Position numbers and translations under genes: made by a program. A DNA stretch of 64,000 nucleotides from Streptomyces sp. CHD11 (GTDB lineage Bacteria; Actinomycetota; Actinomycetes; Streptomycetales; Streptomycetaceae), in the NCBI RefSeq assembly GCF_018638295.1, contig NZ_JABTTS010000001.1, positions 186,001 to 250,000 of the forward strand, given 5' to 3'. Each line of letters begins with the position of its first letter. Position 1 is the stretch's first letter. Under the pieces are notes generated by a model. It was not told the DNA's origin and ran no database searches. It saw nothing but the letters and a program-made list of their open reading frames with translations. Shown here piece by piece: positions 17,570-25,594 of the stretch.

Positions 17570-18544
17570 TCAGCGCACCGACAGCAGGTCGCGCGGGTTC
17601 TCCACGAGAATCCGCCGCGCGTCCTCGTCGCTGAGACCCCGTGTCCTCAGAAGCGGGACGAAGGTGGTCAGGAGGTAGCTGTACGGCAGGTCGTTGCCGG
17701 TGTGGCCCTTCGCCACGCCGGTCGCGCCGGCCGACAGCAGGATCCGGTCGGCGAAGCCGGCCTCGACGAGGCCGGTGACCAGATCGGCGCGCCCGGCGTC
17801 GCCGAGGTGGGCGTCGTCCTCGGTGCCCACGTGGTCGAGTGCGACGTAGGCACCGCGGCGGGCGACCTCGTGGGGCGCTCCGGTGGCTGCGGCGTCCCTG
17901 CGGTCGAGGCCGCCGACGACGACGCGGTCGGCGGGGAGCTTCTCGTCGAGGACGACGTCGAGGTCGTGGAGGGCGTCATCGCCGTAGCGGACGGAGAGCG
18001 CGACGCCGGTGCTCAGAGCGGTCCGGGCCGCACCCCGGAACAGGCTCTCGTCGGTCGCGGTCATGCCCTCGCGGGTCGCCGTGGTGGCCACCAGGCCGGC
18101 CGCCCCGCGGCGCTCCACGCGCGGAACCACCATGCCCTCGGTGACCTCCCGGGTGAAGAGGCCGGCGAACTTCTCGGCCGGCCACGGCGCCGGCGGGTCG
18201 GTCTGCGGCGTGAGAAAGTAGCCGCCGAGCAGTTCCTCCGGGCCCTGGCCGGTGGACGCGACGATGTGCACGCCGGTCACGCGGGCGAGGGACTCGTACA
18301 GCCGGACGTCCCGGCCGTGGAACATACCGGTGCTGTCGACGATCGTGCCGCCGCCGTGGGCGCGGAAGTCCTTCAGCTTCGCGGCGAGCGTCTCGAAGAT
18401 CTCCGCGCGGTCGAAGCGGATGTCGTAGCCGTGCTCGGCGCCCGGCACCACCGACAGCAGCGCCTCGTGGACCGAGACGACGCCCAGCTCATCGGCCGGC
18501 ACCGGGCCCAGGACGGTGTTCACGGTGTTGCTCTTGACGCTCAT
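17570..18544 (-). CDS. Phosphotriesterase-fold pseudoenzyme, paralogue of the next gene
   Basis: This 324-residue protein aligns end to end with the intact neighbour (shared NTVLGPVPA-ELG start, GGGT-VD-TG, GRDV, TGVHIVA-TG segments). Of the six metal ligands only H26 remains. The others read A28 for His, A153 for the carbamylated Lys, R186 for His, G212 for His and G273 for Asp. The frame is intact and has a ribosome site (GAGGCAGG) before the ATG at 18544; the 22 extra residues upstream to 18610 run into the operator and are unlikely. First gene of the six-gene operon. A structural or regulatory partner of the active copy is a reasonable inference; a different metal-free chemistry is the alternative. 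Confidence 0.85.
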   Translation of the reverse strand: MSVKSNTVNTVLGPVPADELGVVSVHEALLSVVPGAEHGYDIRFDRAEIFETLAAKLKDFRAHGGGTIVDSTGMFHGRDVRLYESLARVTGVHIVASTGQGPEELLGGYFLTPQTDPPAPWPAEKFAGLFTREVTEGMVVPRVERRGAAGLVATTATREGMTATDESLFRGAARTALSTGVALSVRYGDDALHDLDVVLDEKLPADRVVVGGLDRRDAAATGAPHEVARRGAYVALDHVGTEDDAHLGDAGRADLVTGLVEAGFADRILLSAGATGVAKGHTGNDLPYSYLLTTFVPLLRTRGLSDEDARRILVENPRDLLSVR

Positions 18545-18609
18545 GCCTGCCTCACGTCTTCCGGTGGGGGTGCGGCTCGCACTCCCTGTGGCTGCCGTCA
18601 CGGTAGCCA

Positions 18610-18634
18610 TTCGCTTTACATGACGTCAATGAAA
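18610..18634. promoter_or_regulatory. TetR-type operator A, upstream of hydrolase operon
   Basis: A 25-bp element with imperfect-palindrome core CTTTACATGACGTCAAT at 18614-18630. It lies 66-90 nt upstream of the first gene of the operon. It matches the element at 27667-27691 (reverse orientation) at 22 of 25 positions and its core resembles the one at 20296-20312. The three sites point to one regulator. Confidence 0.75.
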
Positions 18635-18686
18635 CGAACGCCACGAAAAAAGAAAGTTCCGGGGGTCGTGCGAACCTCCGCCGATC

Positions 18687-19108
18687 TCTTCCACCCGCGA
18701 CCTGCGGGAACGGGGCCCCGCCGTCCGCCTCCCGGAGAACGACGCCTACGCGCTGACGCGATACGACGTCGTCCGTGACGCCCTCGCTGACCGGGAGTCG
18801 TTGTCGTCGGCCTCGATCGCGTTCGATCCGATGGCCAACGAGGCCCTCACCGGCACATCGCTCGCCTCCGACCCGCCCGTCCGACCCGCCCGTGCGCACC
18901 CAGCCGCGCGCGCCACGCTCACCGAGAACCTCTCGCCGCGTGCGCTGCGCGGTCTCAAGGCCGGGATCGACACGAAGGCGGACGCCCTCGTCGCCGGGCT
19001 GATCCCGAAGAACTCAAGGGCTCCTTCCAGGACATCGACGCCCTCGCCCGGACCTTCCCGCTGGAGGTCGTCGCCGACCTGATCGGCTTCACGGCGGCTG
19101 AGCACGAT
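18687..19108 (+). pseudogene. Cytochrome P450 relic (N-terminal part, frameshifted)
   Basis: From 18687 the frame reads STRDLRERGPAVRLPEND, then a YDVVRDALADRESLSSAS stretch, TENLSPRALRGLK and KADALVAGLI, which is the N-terminal third of an actinobacterial P450. After about 19018 the similarity continues in another frame (FQDIDALARTFPLEVVADL, then IGFT), so a frameshift is present. The internal DPPEH-like motif is disrupted, there is no start codon in a sensible place, and the oxygen-binding helix, ExxR and haem-Cys regions are absent. It runs divergently from the hydrolase operon beside operator A, so it may once have belonged to the same pathway. Confidence 0.75.
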
Positions 19109-19598
19109 CGCGGTGCCCTCCGAGGCCACCTTCGCCGACCAGGGCGTCGACGTGGTGCTGATCTCCGCGAGGCACTCCTCGCCGCACCCGCGCGAGCGGC
19201 TGTACGACGACCGCTGTGTGGTGGTGGCCTCGGCGGACACGCCACCGGAGGCGGGCGCGCTCGACCTCCTGCCCACCCAGCCGCACGTCGTCGTCGACAC
19301 CGAGCGGCGGGTCCTCCCCTGTTCGGCGCTGGAGGACGAGGGCATCCCCTACCGGGTCGGCCAGTTAAGCTCCGACCACCTGCTGGTTCCGTTCCTGGTC
19401 GCACGCGCGGGCGGCGTCGCCCTGCGGCGCCACCGGGTCGCCGTCACCATGCGGACGCTCGCCGCCCTGCGGATCGAGGAGTTCCCGTTCCCGCTCCCCG
19501 GGCTCGGGATCGACATGGTGTGGAACCCCCGGCTGAGCGACCAGTACTTCGCCGAGTGGCTCCGCGCGCTGCTGTTCGACGCGGCGGAGCCCTCCTGA
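19098..19598 (+). pseudogene. LysR-family regulator relic (effector-binding domain only)
   Basis: The frame encodes only the C-terminal co-inducer-binding domain of a LysR-type regulator (VDVVLISARHSSPHPRERLYDDRCVVVAS, read from 19150; then QPHVVVDTERRVLP; end WNPRLSDQYFAEWLRALLF). The DNA-binding N-terminus is missing; upstream sequence is P450 relic in a different frame. The junction at about 19098-19108 looks like a deletion fusing two genes. It is unlikely to make a functional regulator. Confidence 0.75.
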
Positions 19599-19613
19599 CG
19601 GCGGCCGAGGCGG

Positions 19614-20222
19614 TCAGGTCAGCAGTCGTACCCAGCTGGCGCCGAGTTCGTCGAGCATCTGCTCGCGGTCGAGCTTCCAGTCGGCGCGGTCCCAGTGCTG
19701 CGCGACGTAGTCGAGCTGGGACATGGCGAGCACGCCGCGGAAGTGACGCTGGTGGGGTTCGAGGCGCCCGGCCGCCGTGAGTCCCTCCTCGATGTCGCCG
19801 ATGGCCTCCTCCATCCAGCGCTCGACCAGGTCGGGAAGTTCCGGATCGACCACCGAGGCGTCGCGGCCGACGCGGATGATCGGCCGGATGGCCGGCCAGA
19901 TGTCGGCGGTGCGCCGCAGCCACGCCATGATCGCCTCGGGTGTTCCGGCGGCGACGGTGGCGACGAGGTCCCGGGCCGTGGAGCCGTGCTCGGGCGAGCG
20001 GACCCGCTGCAGCGTCTCGTTGAGCTGCTCGTCGATGAGCGCCTTCATCAGTTCGCTGCGGGAGGGGAAGTACGCGTAGAAGGTCACGCGTGTGGTGCCC
20101 GCGGCGGTCGCGATGTCGTCGACCGTGGTGGCGGCATACCCCTTCGCCTTGAACAGCTCGAGTCCCGACTCCAGGAGCAGACGGCGGGTCATCTGCTTCT
20201 GCGCCTCACGAAGGTTCGCCAT
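19614..20222 (-). CDS. TetR-family regulator, probable regulator of the hydrolase operon and MFS gene
   Basis: The 202-residue protein has an N-terminal TetR helix-turn-helix (TTVDDIATAAGTTRVTFYAYFPSRSE, at about residues 28-55) and a helical ligand domain. The ATG at 20222 was chosen over the upstream in-frame start at 20261 because it begins MANLREAQKQ just before the first helix. A good palindrome (operator B) lies 74-90 nt upstream, the same distance as operator A from its gene. Variants of that element precede the hydrolase operon and the MFS transporter, so this protein is the best candidate regulator of all three units. The effector is probably a pathway aromatic compound (inference). 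Confidence 0.87.
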   Translation of the reverse strand: MANLREAQKQMTRRLLLESGLELFKAKGYAATTVDDIATAAGTTRVTFYAYFPSRSELMKALIDEQLNETLQRVRSPEHGSTARDLVATVAAGTPEAIMAWLRRTADIWPAIRPIIRVGRDASVVDPELPDLVERWMEEAIGDIEEGLTAAGRLEPHQRHFRGVLAMSQLDYVAQHWDRADWKLDREQMLDELGASWVRLLT

Positions 20223-20295
20223 GCCGGAGATCCTAACGCCGCCCGCGCACGGCGAACACACGCGCCGACCTCGAACCTGACACCGAAGATGCGAT

Positions 20296-20312
20296 CCTTA
20301 CGTGACGTCAAG
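20296..20312. promoter_or_regulatory. TetR-type operator B, upstream of the TetR gene
   Basis: CCTTACGTGACGTCAAG: two 8-nt arms around a central base, complementary at 6 of 8 positions (ACGT on both sides). Located between the end of the CoA-transferase gene (20316) and the TetR start (20222), consistent with autoregulation. It shares its core with elements A and C. Confidence 0.7.
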
Positions 20313-20315
20313 CAC

Positions 20316-20978
20316 TCAGGTGCGCAGCTCGACGGAGAGCCGCTCCCCCAGTTCCGCCACCGAGGCCCCGTACGTCTCCAGCACCCGGAGCCCGTCCGGA
20401 CCGACCGCGAAGACGCCGTGGTCGGTGTAGACACGGTGGACGCAGCCGGGCCCGGTGAGCGGGTACGTGCACGCGGGGACGAGCTTGGGGGCGCCGTCCC
20501 GGGTGAACAGCTTCATCATCACCAGGACCTGCCGCGCCCCGACCGCGAGGTCCATCGCGCCGCCCACGGCGGGGATGGCGCCGGGGTCCCCGGTGTGCCA
20601 GTTGGCCAGATCGCCGCGGTAGGAGACCTGGAACGCCCCGAGCACGCACACGTCCAGGTGACCGCCGCGCATCATCGCGAAGGAGTCGGCGTGGTGGAAG
20701 TACGCCGCTCCGGGCAGCTCGGTGACCGGTACCTTTCCCGCGTTGGTGAGGTCGGGGTCGACCTCGTCGCCGGTCGCGGCCGGGCCCATGCCGAGCATGC
20801 CGTTCTCGGTGTGCAGCACGATCCCCGCGTCCGGCGAGAGGTGCTCGGCGATCCTGGTCGGCTGACCGATGCCGAGGTTGACGTAGGAACCGGCCGGGAT
20901 GTCGCGGGCGATACGGGCCGCGAGTTCGTCGGTGGTGAGCGGTCCCCGGTCCGTCCGCTCCGGCACGGTGGCGGTCAT
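20316..20978 (-). CDS. 3-oxoacid CoA-transferase, beta subunit
   Basis: A 220-residue beta subunit of a two-component family I CoA-transferase (PcaJ/ScoB/AtoA type). The catalytic glutamate is E58 in LHTENGMLGMG, and the SYVNLGIGQPT nucleotide-loop motif precedes it. It should form a heterotetramer with the upstream alpha subunit and move CoA from succinyl-CoA to a 3-oxoacid such as 3-oxoadipate or acetoacetate. Last gene of the seven-gene gentisate operon; its start overlaps the alpha-subunit stop by one base. Confidence 0.88.
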   Translation of the reverse strand: MTATVPERTDRGPLTTDELAARIARDIPAGSYVNLGIGQPTRIAEHLSPDAGIVLHTENGMLGMGPAATGDEVDPDLTNAGKVPVTELPGAAYFHHADSFAMMRGGHLDVCVLGAFQVSYRGDLANWHTGDPGAIPAVGGAMDLAVGARQVLVMMKLFTRDGAPKLVPACTYPLTGPGCVHRVYTDHGVFAVGPDGLRVLETYGASVAELGERLSVELRT

Positions 20979-21670
20979 CAGCGGGCTCCTTGCACGGTCA
21001 GCCGGCGGGCCTCGGCCCGTACCAGTCGGTCGATGTAGATGCCCGGGGTGACCACGGCCTCCGGGTCGATCCCGCCGGCGGGCACGATCCCGGCGACCTG
21101 GGCGACGACGGTGGTCGCCGCGGTGGCCATGACGGGGCCGAAGTTGCGGGCGGTCCTGCGGTAGACGAGGTTGCCCAGGGTGTCCGCCCGGTGTGCGGAG
21201 ATCAGGGCCACGTCTCCCCTGATCGGGTACTCGAGGACGTGGACGCGGCCGTCGATCTCCCGCGTCTCCTTGCCCTCCGCCAGCGGGGTGCCGACGCCGA
21301 CGGGACTGTAGAAGGCGCCGATGCCCGCTCCGGCGGCCCGCATCCGCTCGGCGAGGGTGCCCTGCGGGACCACCTCCAGTTCGACGCGCCCCGCGCGGTA
21401 CAGGTCGTCGAAGACGTAGGAGTCGCTCTGCCGGGGGAACGAGCAGATCACCTTGCGTACCCGGCCGGCCCCGAGCAGCGCGGCCAGGCCCACGTCGCCG
21501 TTGCCGGCGTTGTTGGAGACGATGGTCAGACCGCCGGCCCCCTGGCGGATGAGGGCGTCGATCAGGTCGAACGGCATTCCCGCCAGACCGAATCCTCCCA
21601 CCAGCACCGTCGAGCCGTCCTCGATGCCGGCGACGGCCTCGTCGGTCGTGGCGGCGATGGCCGTGGTCAT
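20978..21670 (-). CDS. 3-oxoacid CoA-transferase, alpha subunit
   Basis: A 230-residue alpha subunit with the typical start GIEDGSTVLVGGFGLAGMP and the IVSNNAGNGDVGLAALL motif (PcaI/ScoA/AtoD family). Its ATG overlaps the thiolase stop by 4 nt and its end overlaps the beta subunit, so the three are translationally coupled. With the thiolase it could convert 3-oxoadipate to succinyl-CoA and acetyl-CoA. Why it sits in a gentisate operon is not explained by the gentisate route itself. Confidence 0.88.
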   Translation of the reverse strand: MTTAIAATTDEAVAGIEDGSTVLVGGFGLAGMPFDLIDALIRQGAGGLTIVSNNAGNGDVGLAALLGAGRVRKVICSFPRQSDSYVFDDLYRAGRVELEVVPQGTLAERMRAAGAGIGAFYSPVGVGTPLAEGKETREIDGRVHVLEYPIRGDVALISAHRADTLGNLVYRRTARNFGPVMATAATTVVAQVAGIVPAGGIDPEAVVTPGIYIDRLVRAEARRLTVQGAR

Positions 21671-22860
21671 CCCTGGCTCACCTCGTCCGTCACGTTCTCC
21701 AGGACCACGGCGAGGGCCTGGCCCACGCCGATGCAGATCGCCGCGACGCCCCAGCGCCGCCGCCGCTCGCGCAGCACCTTGGCCAGGGTGCCCAGCAGCC
21801 GGCCACCCGAGGCTCCCAGCGGGTGCCCGAGAGCGATCGCGCCGCCCCGGGTGTTCACGATCCCGGGGTCGATGCCCCAGGCGTCCACACAGGCGAGCGA
21901 CTGCACCGCGAACGCCTCGTTCAGCTCGACCGCCCCGACGTCGCCCCAGACGATCCCGGCCCGGCGCAACGCCTTGGCGGCCGCCTCCACGGGGGCGTAT
22001 CCGAACATCTGCGGCTCGACCGCGTGCACACCGCGTCCGGCGACACGCGCGACGGGCTCCAGTCCGATCCGGCCGGCGGCCGACCCGGTGCCCAGCAGTA
22101 CGGCCGAGGCTCCGTCGCTCAGCGGGGAGGCGTTGCCCGCCGTGATCGTCCCGTCCGGGCGGAACGACGGCTTCAGCGCGGCCAGCTTCCCGGGGTCGGT
22201 GCCGGGCCGGATGCCCTCGTCACGGGTGAGGCCGTCCATGGGGAGGACCAGGTCGTCGTAGAAACCGTCGTCCCAGGCCGCGTCCGCGAGCCGGTGGGAA
22301 CGCGCGGCGAACGCGTCCTGCCGTTCCCGGGAGATCGAGAACCTCTCCTGGAGGAGTTCGTTGCTCTCCCCCAGCGACACCGTCCACTCCTTCGGCATGG
22401 CGGGGTTGACCAGCCGCCAGCCGAGGGTGGTGGAGACGGCCGTGACATCGCGGGCGGGGAAGGCACGGTCCGGCTTGGGCAGCACCCAGGGCGCGCGGGT
22501 CATGGACTCCACACCGCCGGCGACGACGATGTCCGCGTCGCCGGACTCCAGGGTGCGGGCGGCCATGACCGCCGCGTCGAGGCCGGAGCCGCACAGCCGG
22601 TTGACGGTGGTGGCGGGGACGCTCACCGGCAGTCCGGCCAGCAGCACCGCCATCCGGCCGACGTTGCGGTTGTCCTCACCCGCGCCGTTGGCGTTGCCCC
22701 ACACCACGTCGCCGATCGCGGCGCGGTCGAGGGCGGGCGCCCTGTCCAGCAGGCCGGTCAGCGCGGTGGCGGCGAGGTCGTCGGGGCGCACCCCGGCGAG
22801 GGCGCCGTCGAACCGGCCGAACGGGGTGCGGGCCGTGGCGTAGAGGTAGGCGTCGCTCAT
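21667..22860 (-). CDS. Thiolase (acetyl-CoA acyltransferase, PcaF-like)
   Basis: A 397-residue degradative thiolase. The acyl-accepting Cys90 lies in VNRLCGSGLDAA, GGVESMTRAP follows, the His motif is ALGHPLGASGGR, and the C-terminal Cys is in AAICIGVGQ. It would cleave a 3-oxoacyl-CoA, in this setting probably 3-oxoadipyl-CoA, into acetyl-CoA and a shorter acyl-CoA. It overlaps both neighbours by 4 nt in the operon. A general fatty-acid or acetoacetyl-CoA thiolase is the alternative. Confidence 0.88.
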   Translation of the reverse strand: MSDAYLYATARTPFGRFDGALAGVRPDDLAATALTGLLDRAPALDRAAIGDVVWGNANGAGEDNRNVGRMAVLLAGLPVSVPATTVNRLCGSGLDAAVMAARTLESGDADIVVAGGVESMTRAPWVLPKPDRAFPARDVTAVSTTLGWRLVNPAMPKEWTVSLGESNELLQERFSISRERQDAFAARSHRLADAAWDDGFYDDLVLPMDGLTRDEGIRPGTDPGKLAALKPSFRPDGTITAGNASPLSDGASAVLLGTGSAAGRIGLEPVARVAGRGVHAVEPQMFGYAPVEAAAKALRRAGIVWGDVGAVELNEAFAVQSLACVDAWGIDPGIVNTRGGAIALGHPLGASGGRLLGTLAKVLRERRRRWGVAAICIGVGQALAVVLENVTDEVSQG

Positions 22861-24125
22861 GCCGCCTCCCCCGCCGGCACCGCGTCCCCGGCGGACACCG
22901 AGTCCAGCGGGATCGGCGTGAACATCTCCGGCTCCTGGTCCGGGGTCAGCGCGGTCGGACCGTACAGCCAGTCCGTGAAGCCGTAGTCATAGGTGTCGCG
23001 GGCGCGCAGCAGCGCGTTGCGCCGCTCGCGGGCGGGACCGTCCAGGTGCCAGAGCTCGCCCCACGTGCGGGACGTGGTCAGCACGCGGCGGCAGTGCTCC
23101 GGGCGGACGGCCTCGTAGGCGGCGAGTGCGGCACCCCAGTCGACCGTGCCGTCCCCGGCGCGGTTGCGGGCGACGTGCTCGCCCAGTACCCAGCCGTCCT
23201 CGAGGGCCATGATCGCGCCCTGGGCGATGTACTGCAGCGGCGGGTGCGCGGAGTCGCCGAGCAGCGCGATCCGGCCGTGCACCCACGTCATGACCGGGTC
23301 GCGGTCGAACATCCGCCACCACTTCTCCCGCCACATGAAGGGCAGGCCGTCGCGGACGAACTCACTGGTCCGGGCGAAGGCCGCGTCGAGCTCGTCGGGG
23401 GTGCCCCAGTCGTCCCGTCCGGCCAGCGCCTTGGGCGACTCGAAGACGGCGACCTGGTTGAGCATCGCGCCGCCGCGCAGTCCGTAGTGGACGAAGTGGC
23501 AGCCGGGGCCGACGTGGACGACGACCTCACTGAGGTCGACGGACTTCACCCGCGGCTGGTCGGCGGGGACGGTGCCCCGGTAGGCGACGTAGGCGGAGGA
23601 GACGGGCCGGTCGTCGACGAGCAGTCCGCGTGCCGCCGAGTGCATGCCGTCGGCGGCGATCACCATACCGGCCTCGTGGGTCCCGCCGGAGGCGACGGTC
23701 ACACGGGCGCCACCGACGGTGTTCTCGTACGAGGTGACGTGCGCGTCGTTGACCAGCTCGACACCTGCGCGCTCGCAGGCGCGCAGCAGCAGGCCGTGCA
23801 GGTCGCTGCGGTGGATGACCAGGTACGGGTAGCCGTAACGCCGCTCGAGGTCACGCAGGTCGAGCCGGGTCAGCTCCTCGCCGTCGACGGCGTCGCGCAT
23901 GACCATCGCGTCCGGGACGACGCCGAGGCTCCTGGCCTCGTCCAGCAGGCCGTAGTCGTCGAGGATGCGGGTGCAGTTGGGGGCGAGCTGGATGCCGGCG
24001 CCGACCTCGCCGAAGGCGGGGGCGCTCTCCAGCAGGCGGACGCGTAGGCCCTGGCGGGTCAGGGAGAACGCCGCGCCGAGGCCGCCGATGCCGCCGCCGA
24101 CCACGATCACATCAGGGTGGGACAT
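22857..24125 (-). CDS. FAD monooxygenase, probable 3-hydroxybenzoate 6-hydroxylase
   Basis: The 422-residue class A flavoprotein hydroxylase starts at the ATG at 24125, with GAGGTGA seven bases before it; the longer frame upstream has no homology. FAD motifs are VIVVGGGIGGLGAAFSL near the N-terminus, VIAADGMHSAARGLL, and LLGDSAHPPLQYIAQGA. The family includes 3-hydroxybenzoate 6-hydroxylase, which yields gentisate. The neighbouring gentisate dioxygenase, isomerase and hydrolase make that assignment likely. A salicylate 5-hydroxylating role is less likely because that enzyme is usually multicomponent. Confidence 0.87.
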   Translation of the reverse strand: MSHPDVIVVGGGIGGLGAAFSLTRQGLRVRLLESAPAFGEVGAGIQLAPNCTRILDDYGLLDEARSLGVVPDAMVMRDAVDGEELTRLDLRDLERRYGYPYLVIHRSDLHGLLLRACERAGVELVNDAHVTSYENTVGGARVTVASGGTHEAGMVIAADGMHSAARGLLVDDRPVSSAYVAYRGTVPADQPRVKSVDLSEVVVHVGPGCHFVHYGLRGGAMLNQVAVFESPKALAGRDDWGTPDELDAAFARTSEFVRDGLPFMWREKWWRMFDRDPVMTWVHGRIALLGDSAHPPLQYIAQGAIMALEDGWVLGEHVARNRAGDGTVDWGAALAAYEAVRPEHCRRVLTTSRTWGELWHLDGPARERRNALLRARDTYDYGFTDWLYGPTALTPDQEPEMFTPIPLDSVSAGDAVPAGEAA

Positions 24126-24136
24126 ATGACTCACCT

Positions 24137-24769
24137 CTACAGCCACGGGCCGAGCTCGGGAGCGTCGGCGAGCGAGTGGGGACGGCCGGCCAGCCAGGCC
24201 GCCACCTCGGGGAGCGGGCCGCCGGGAAGTCCGGTCAGCTCCCGTCGCGCGCTGATCTCGGCGACCAGGGCGGTCAGGAAGCCGTTCGGGAGGCCGGCGA
24301 AGGTGACGACTCCGGTACCGAGGTCGGCGGCGTGGACGCACACCTCGCGGGCGCGCATCCACGGGAGTTCGGTGGCGGGGACGGTGCGGCCCTGAGCGGT
24401 GACGACCTCGTGGTGCCACTGCTCGTCGGTGAGCCCGTCGAGTCCCGCCGCGAGCTTGTGCGCGGAGTCGGTGAGCCAGGAGCGGAGTTCGCCGGCCGGG
24501 AGGGCGGGCCCCCTGGCGATGCCGGCGGCGCGCTCCTCGGGGGAGGCGTACATCGGCCTCTCCTCGCCGGTGGCCGCCCAGTGCACCAGGTTGCCCAGGG
24601 CGTCGGCGTTGGCGGCGACGTGCGCCACCAGGTGCTTGCGGGTCCACCCCGGCAGCACGCTCGGGGCCGAGAAGCCGTCCTCGTCGAGGCCCGCGACGGC
24701 GTCGATCATCAGCTCGGTACCGGTGCGCGCCCACGCGCGCGCCTCGGTGAGGGTCCGCGTGCCGGTCAT
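24137..24769 (-). CDS. Mycothiol-dependent maleylpyruvate isomerase
   Basis: A 210-residue DinB-fold protein of the MDMPI family. The zinc ligands expected from the Corynebacterium enzyme are present: H50 (HLVAHVAANADAL), E142 and H146 (REVCVHAADLG). It converts maleylpyruvate to fumarylpyruvate with mycothiol, the thiol of actinobacteria. It overlaps the fumarylpyruvate hydrolase gene by 4 nt and is 11 nt from the monooxygenase start, in pathway order. Confidence 0.88.
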   Translation of the reverse strand: MTGTRTLTEARAWARTGTELMIDAVAGLDEDGFSAPSVLPGWTRKHLVAHVAANADALGNLVHWAATGEERPMYASPEERAAGIARGPALPAGELRSWLTDSAHKLAAGLDGLTDEQWHHEVVTAQGRTVPATELPWMRAREVCVHAADLGTGVVTFAGLPNGFLTALVAEISARRELTGLPGGPLPEVAAWLAGRPHSLADAPELGPWL

Positions 24770-25593
24770 CCCGCGACCACCTTGTTGGCGCAGGCTCCCA
24801 GGCCGGCGATCTCGGTGACCACGTCCTGGCCGGGGAGCAGGAACACCTTGGGGTCGCGGGCGTTGCCCACGCCTGCCGGGGTGCCGGTGGCGATGATGTC
24901 CCCGGGCTTCAGGGTGATGACGGTGGAGATGTACCGCACCAGGAAGACCGGGTCGAACAGCAGGGTGCCGGTGTCGTCCCGCTGCATGACCTCGCCGTCG
25001 ACGACCGTCCTGACCTCGAGTGCGGGACGGACGCCGCCGACCTCGTCCGGGGTGACGACGTAGGGGCCCACCGGAGTGGTGGCCTCCCAGATCTTGCCCT
25101 GGGTCCACTCGATGGTGCGGAACTGCCAGTCGCGCACCGAGATGTCGTTCATGACGGTGAAGCCGGCGATGGCGTCGGCGGCCTGCTGCTCGTCGGCGCG
25201 GCGCACCTGCCTGCCGATCACGACGGCCAGCTCGACCTCCCAGTCGAACGCCTCGGTCTCGGCCGGCTTGACGATGTCGTCGTTCGCGCCCAGCAGGGTC
25301 TCGGCGAACTTCGGGAAGAGGGTCGGGTAGCTGGGCAGGTCCCGTCCCATCTCCTTGATGTGCTCGGTGTAGTTGTGGCCGACGCAGACGACCTTGGAGG
25401 GGTTCGGCACGACCGGGGCGAAGTCCGCCCCCTCGACCGGGTACGCGGGACCGGAGGCGGCGGCGGCCCGGTCCTGCCAGTCCGCCTCGGCGAACAGCTC
25501 GCCCAGGTCGGCGTGTCCGAGGTCGACGTGCCTCTCGCCGTCGAGGCGGACCGCGCGGGTGCCGTCGGCGGTGCGGATGGTGGCGAGCTTCAT
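24766..25593 (-). CDS. Fumarylacetoacetate hydrolase family protein, probable fumarylpyruvate hydrolase
   Basis: A 275-residue FAH-fold hydrolase. The core begins at SKVVCVGHNYTEHIKEM, with metal ligands in DWEVELAVVIGR (two acids) and the usual FTVMNDISVRDWQ and GTPAGVG segments. It would cleave fumarylpyruvate to fumarate and pyruvate, the last step of the gentisate route. It starts one base after the dioxygenase stop. Family resemblance alone would also allow other 2-oxo-hydrolase roles; the operon fixes the call. Confidence 0.9.
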   Translation of the reverse strand: MKLATIRTADGTRAVRLDGERHVDLGHADLGELFAEADWQDRAAAASGPAYPVEGADFAPVVPNPSKVVCVGHNYTEHIKEMGRDLPSYPTLFPKFAETLLGANDDIVKPAETEAFDWEVELAVVIGRQVRRADEQQAADAIAGFTVMNDISVRDWQFRTIEWTQGKIWEATTPVGPYVVTPDEVGGVRPALEVRTVVDGEVMQRDDTGTLLFDPVFLVRYISTVITLKPGDIIATGTPAGVGNARDPKVFLLPGQDVVTEIAGLGACANKVVAG

Positions 25594-25594
25594 G

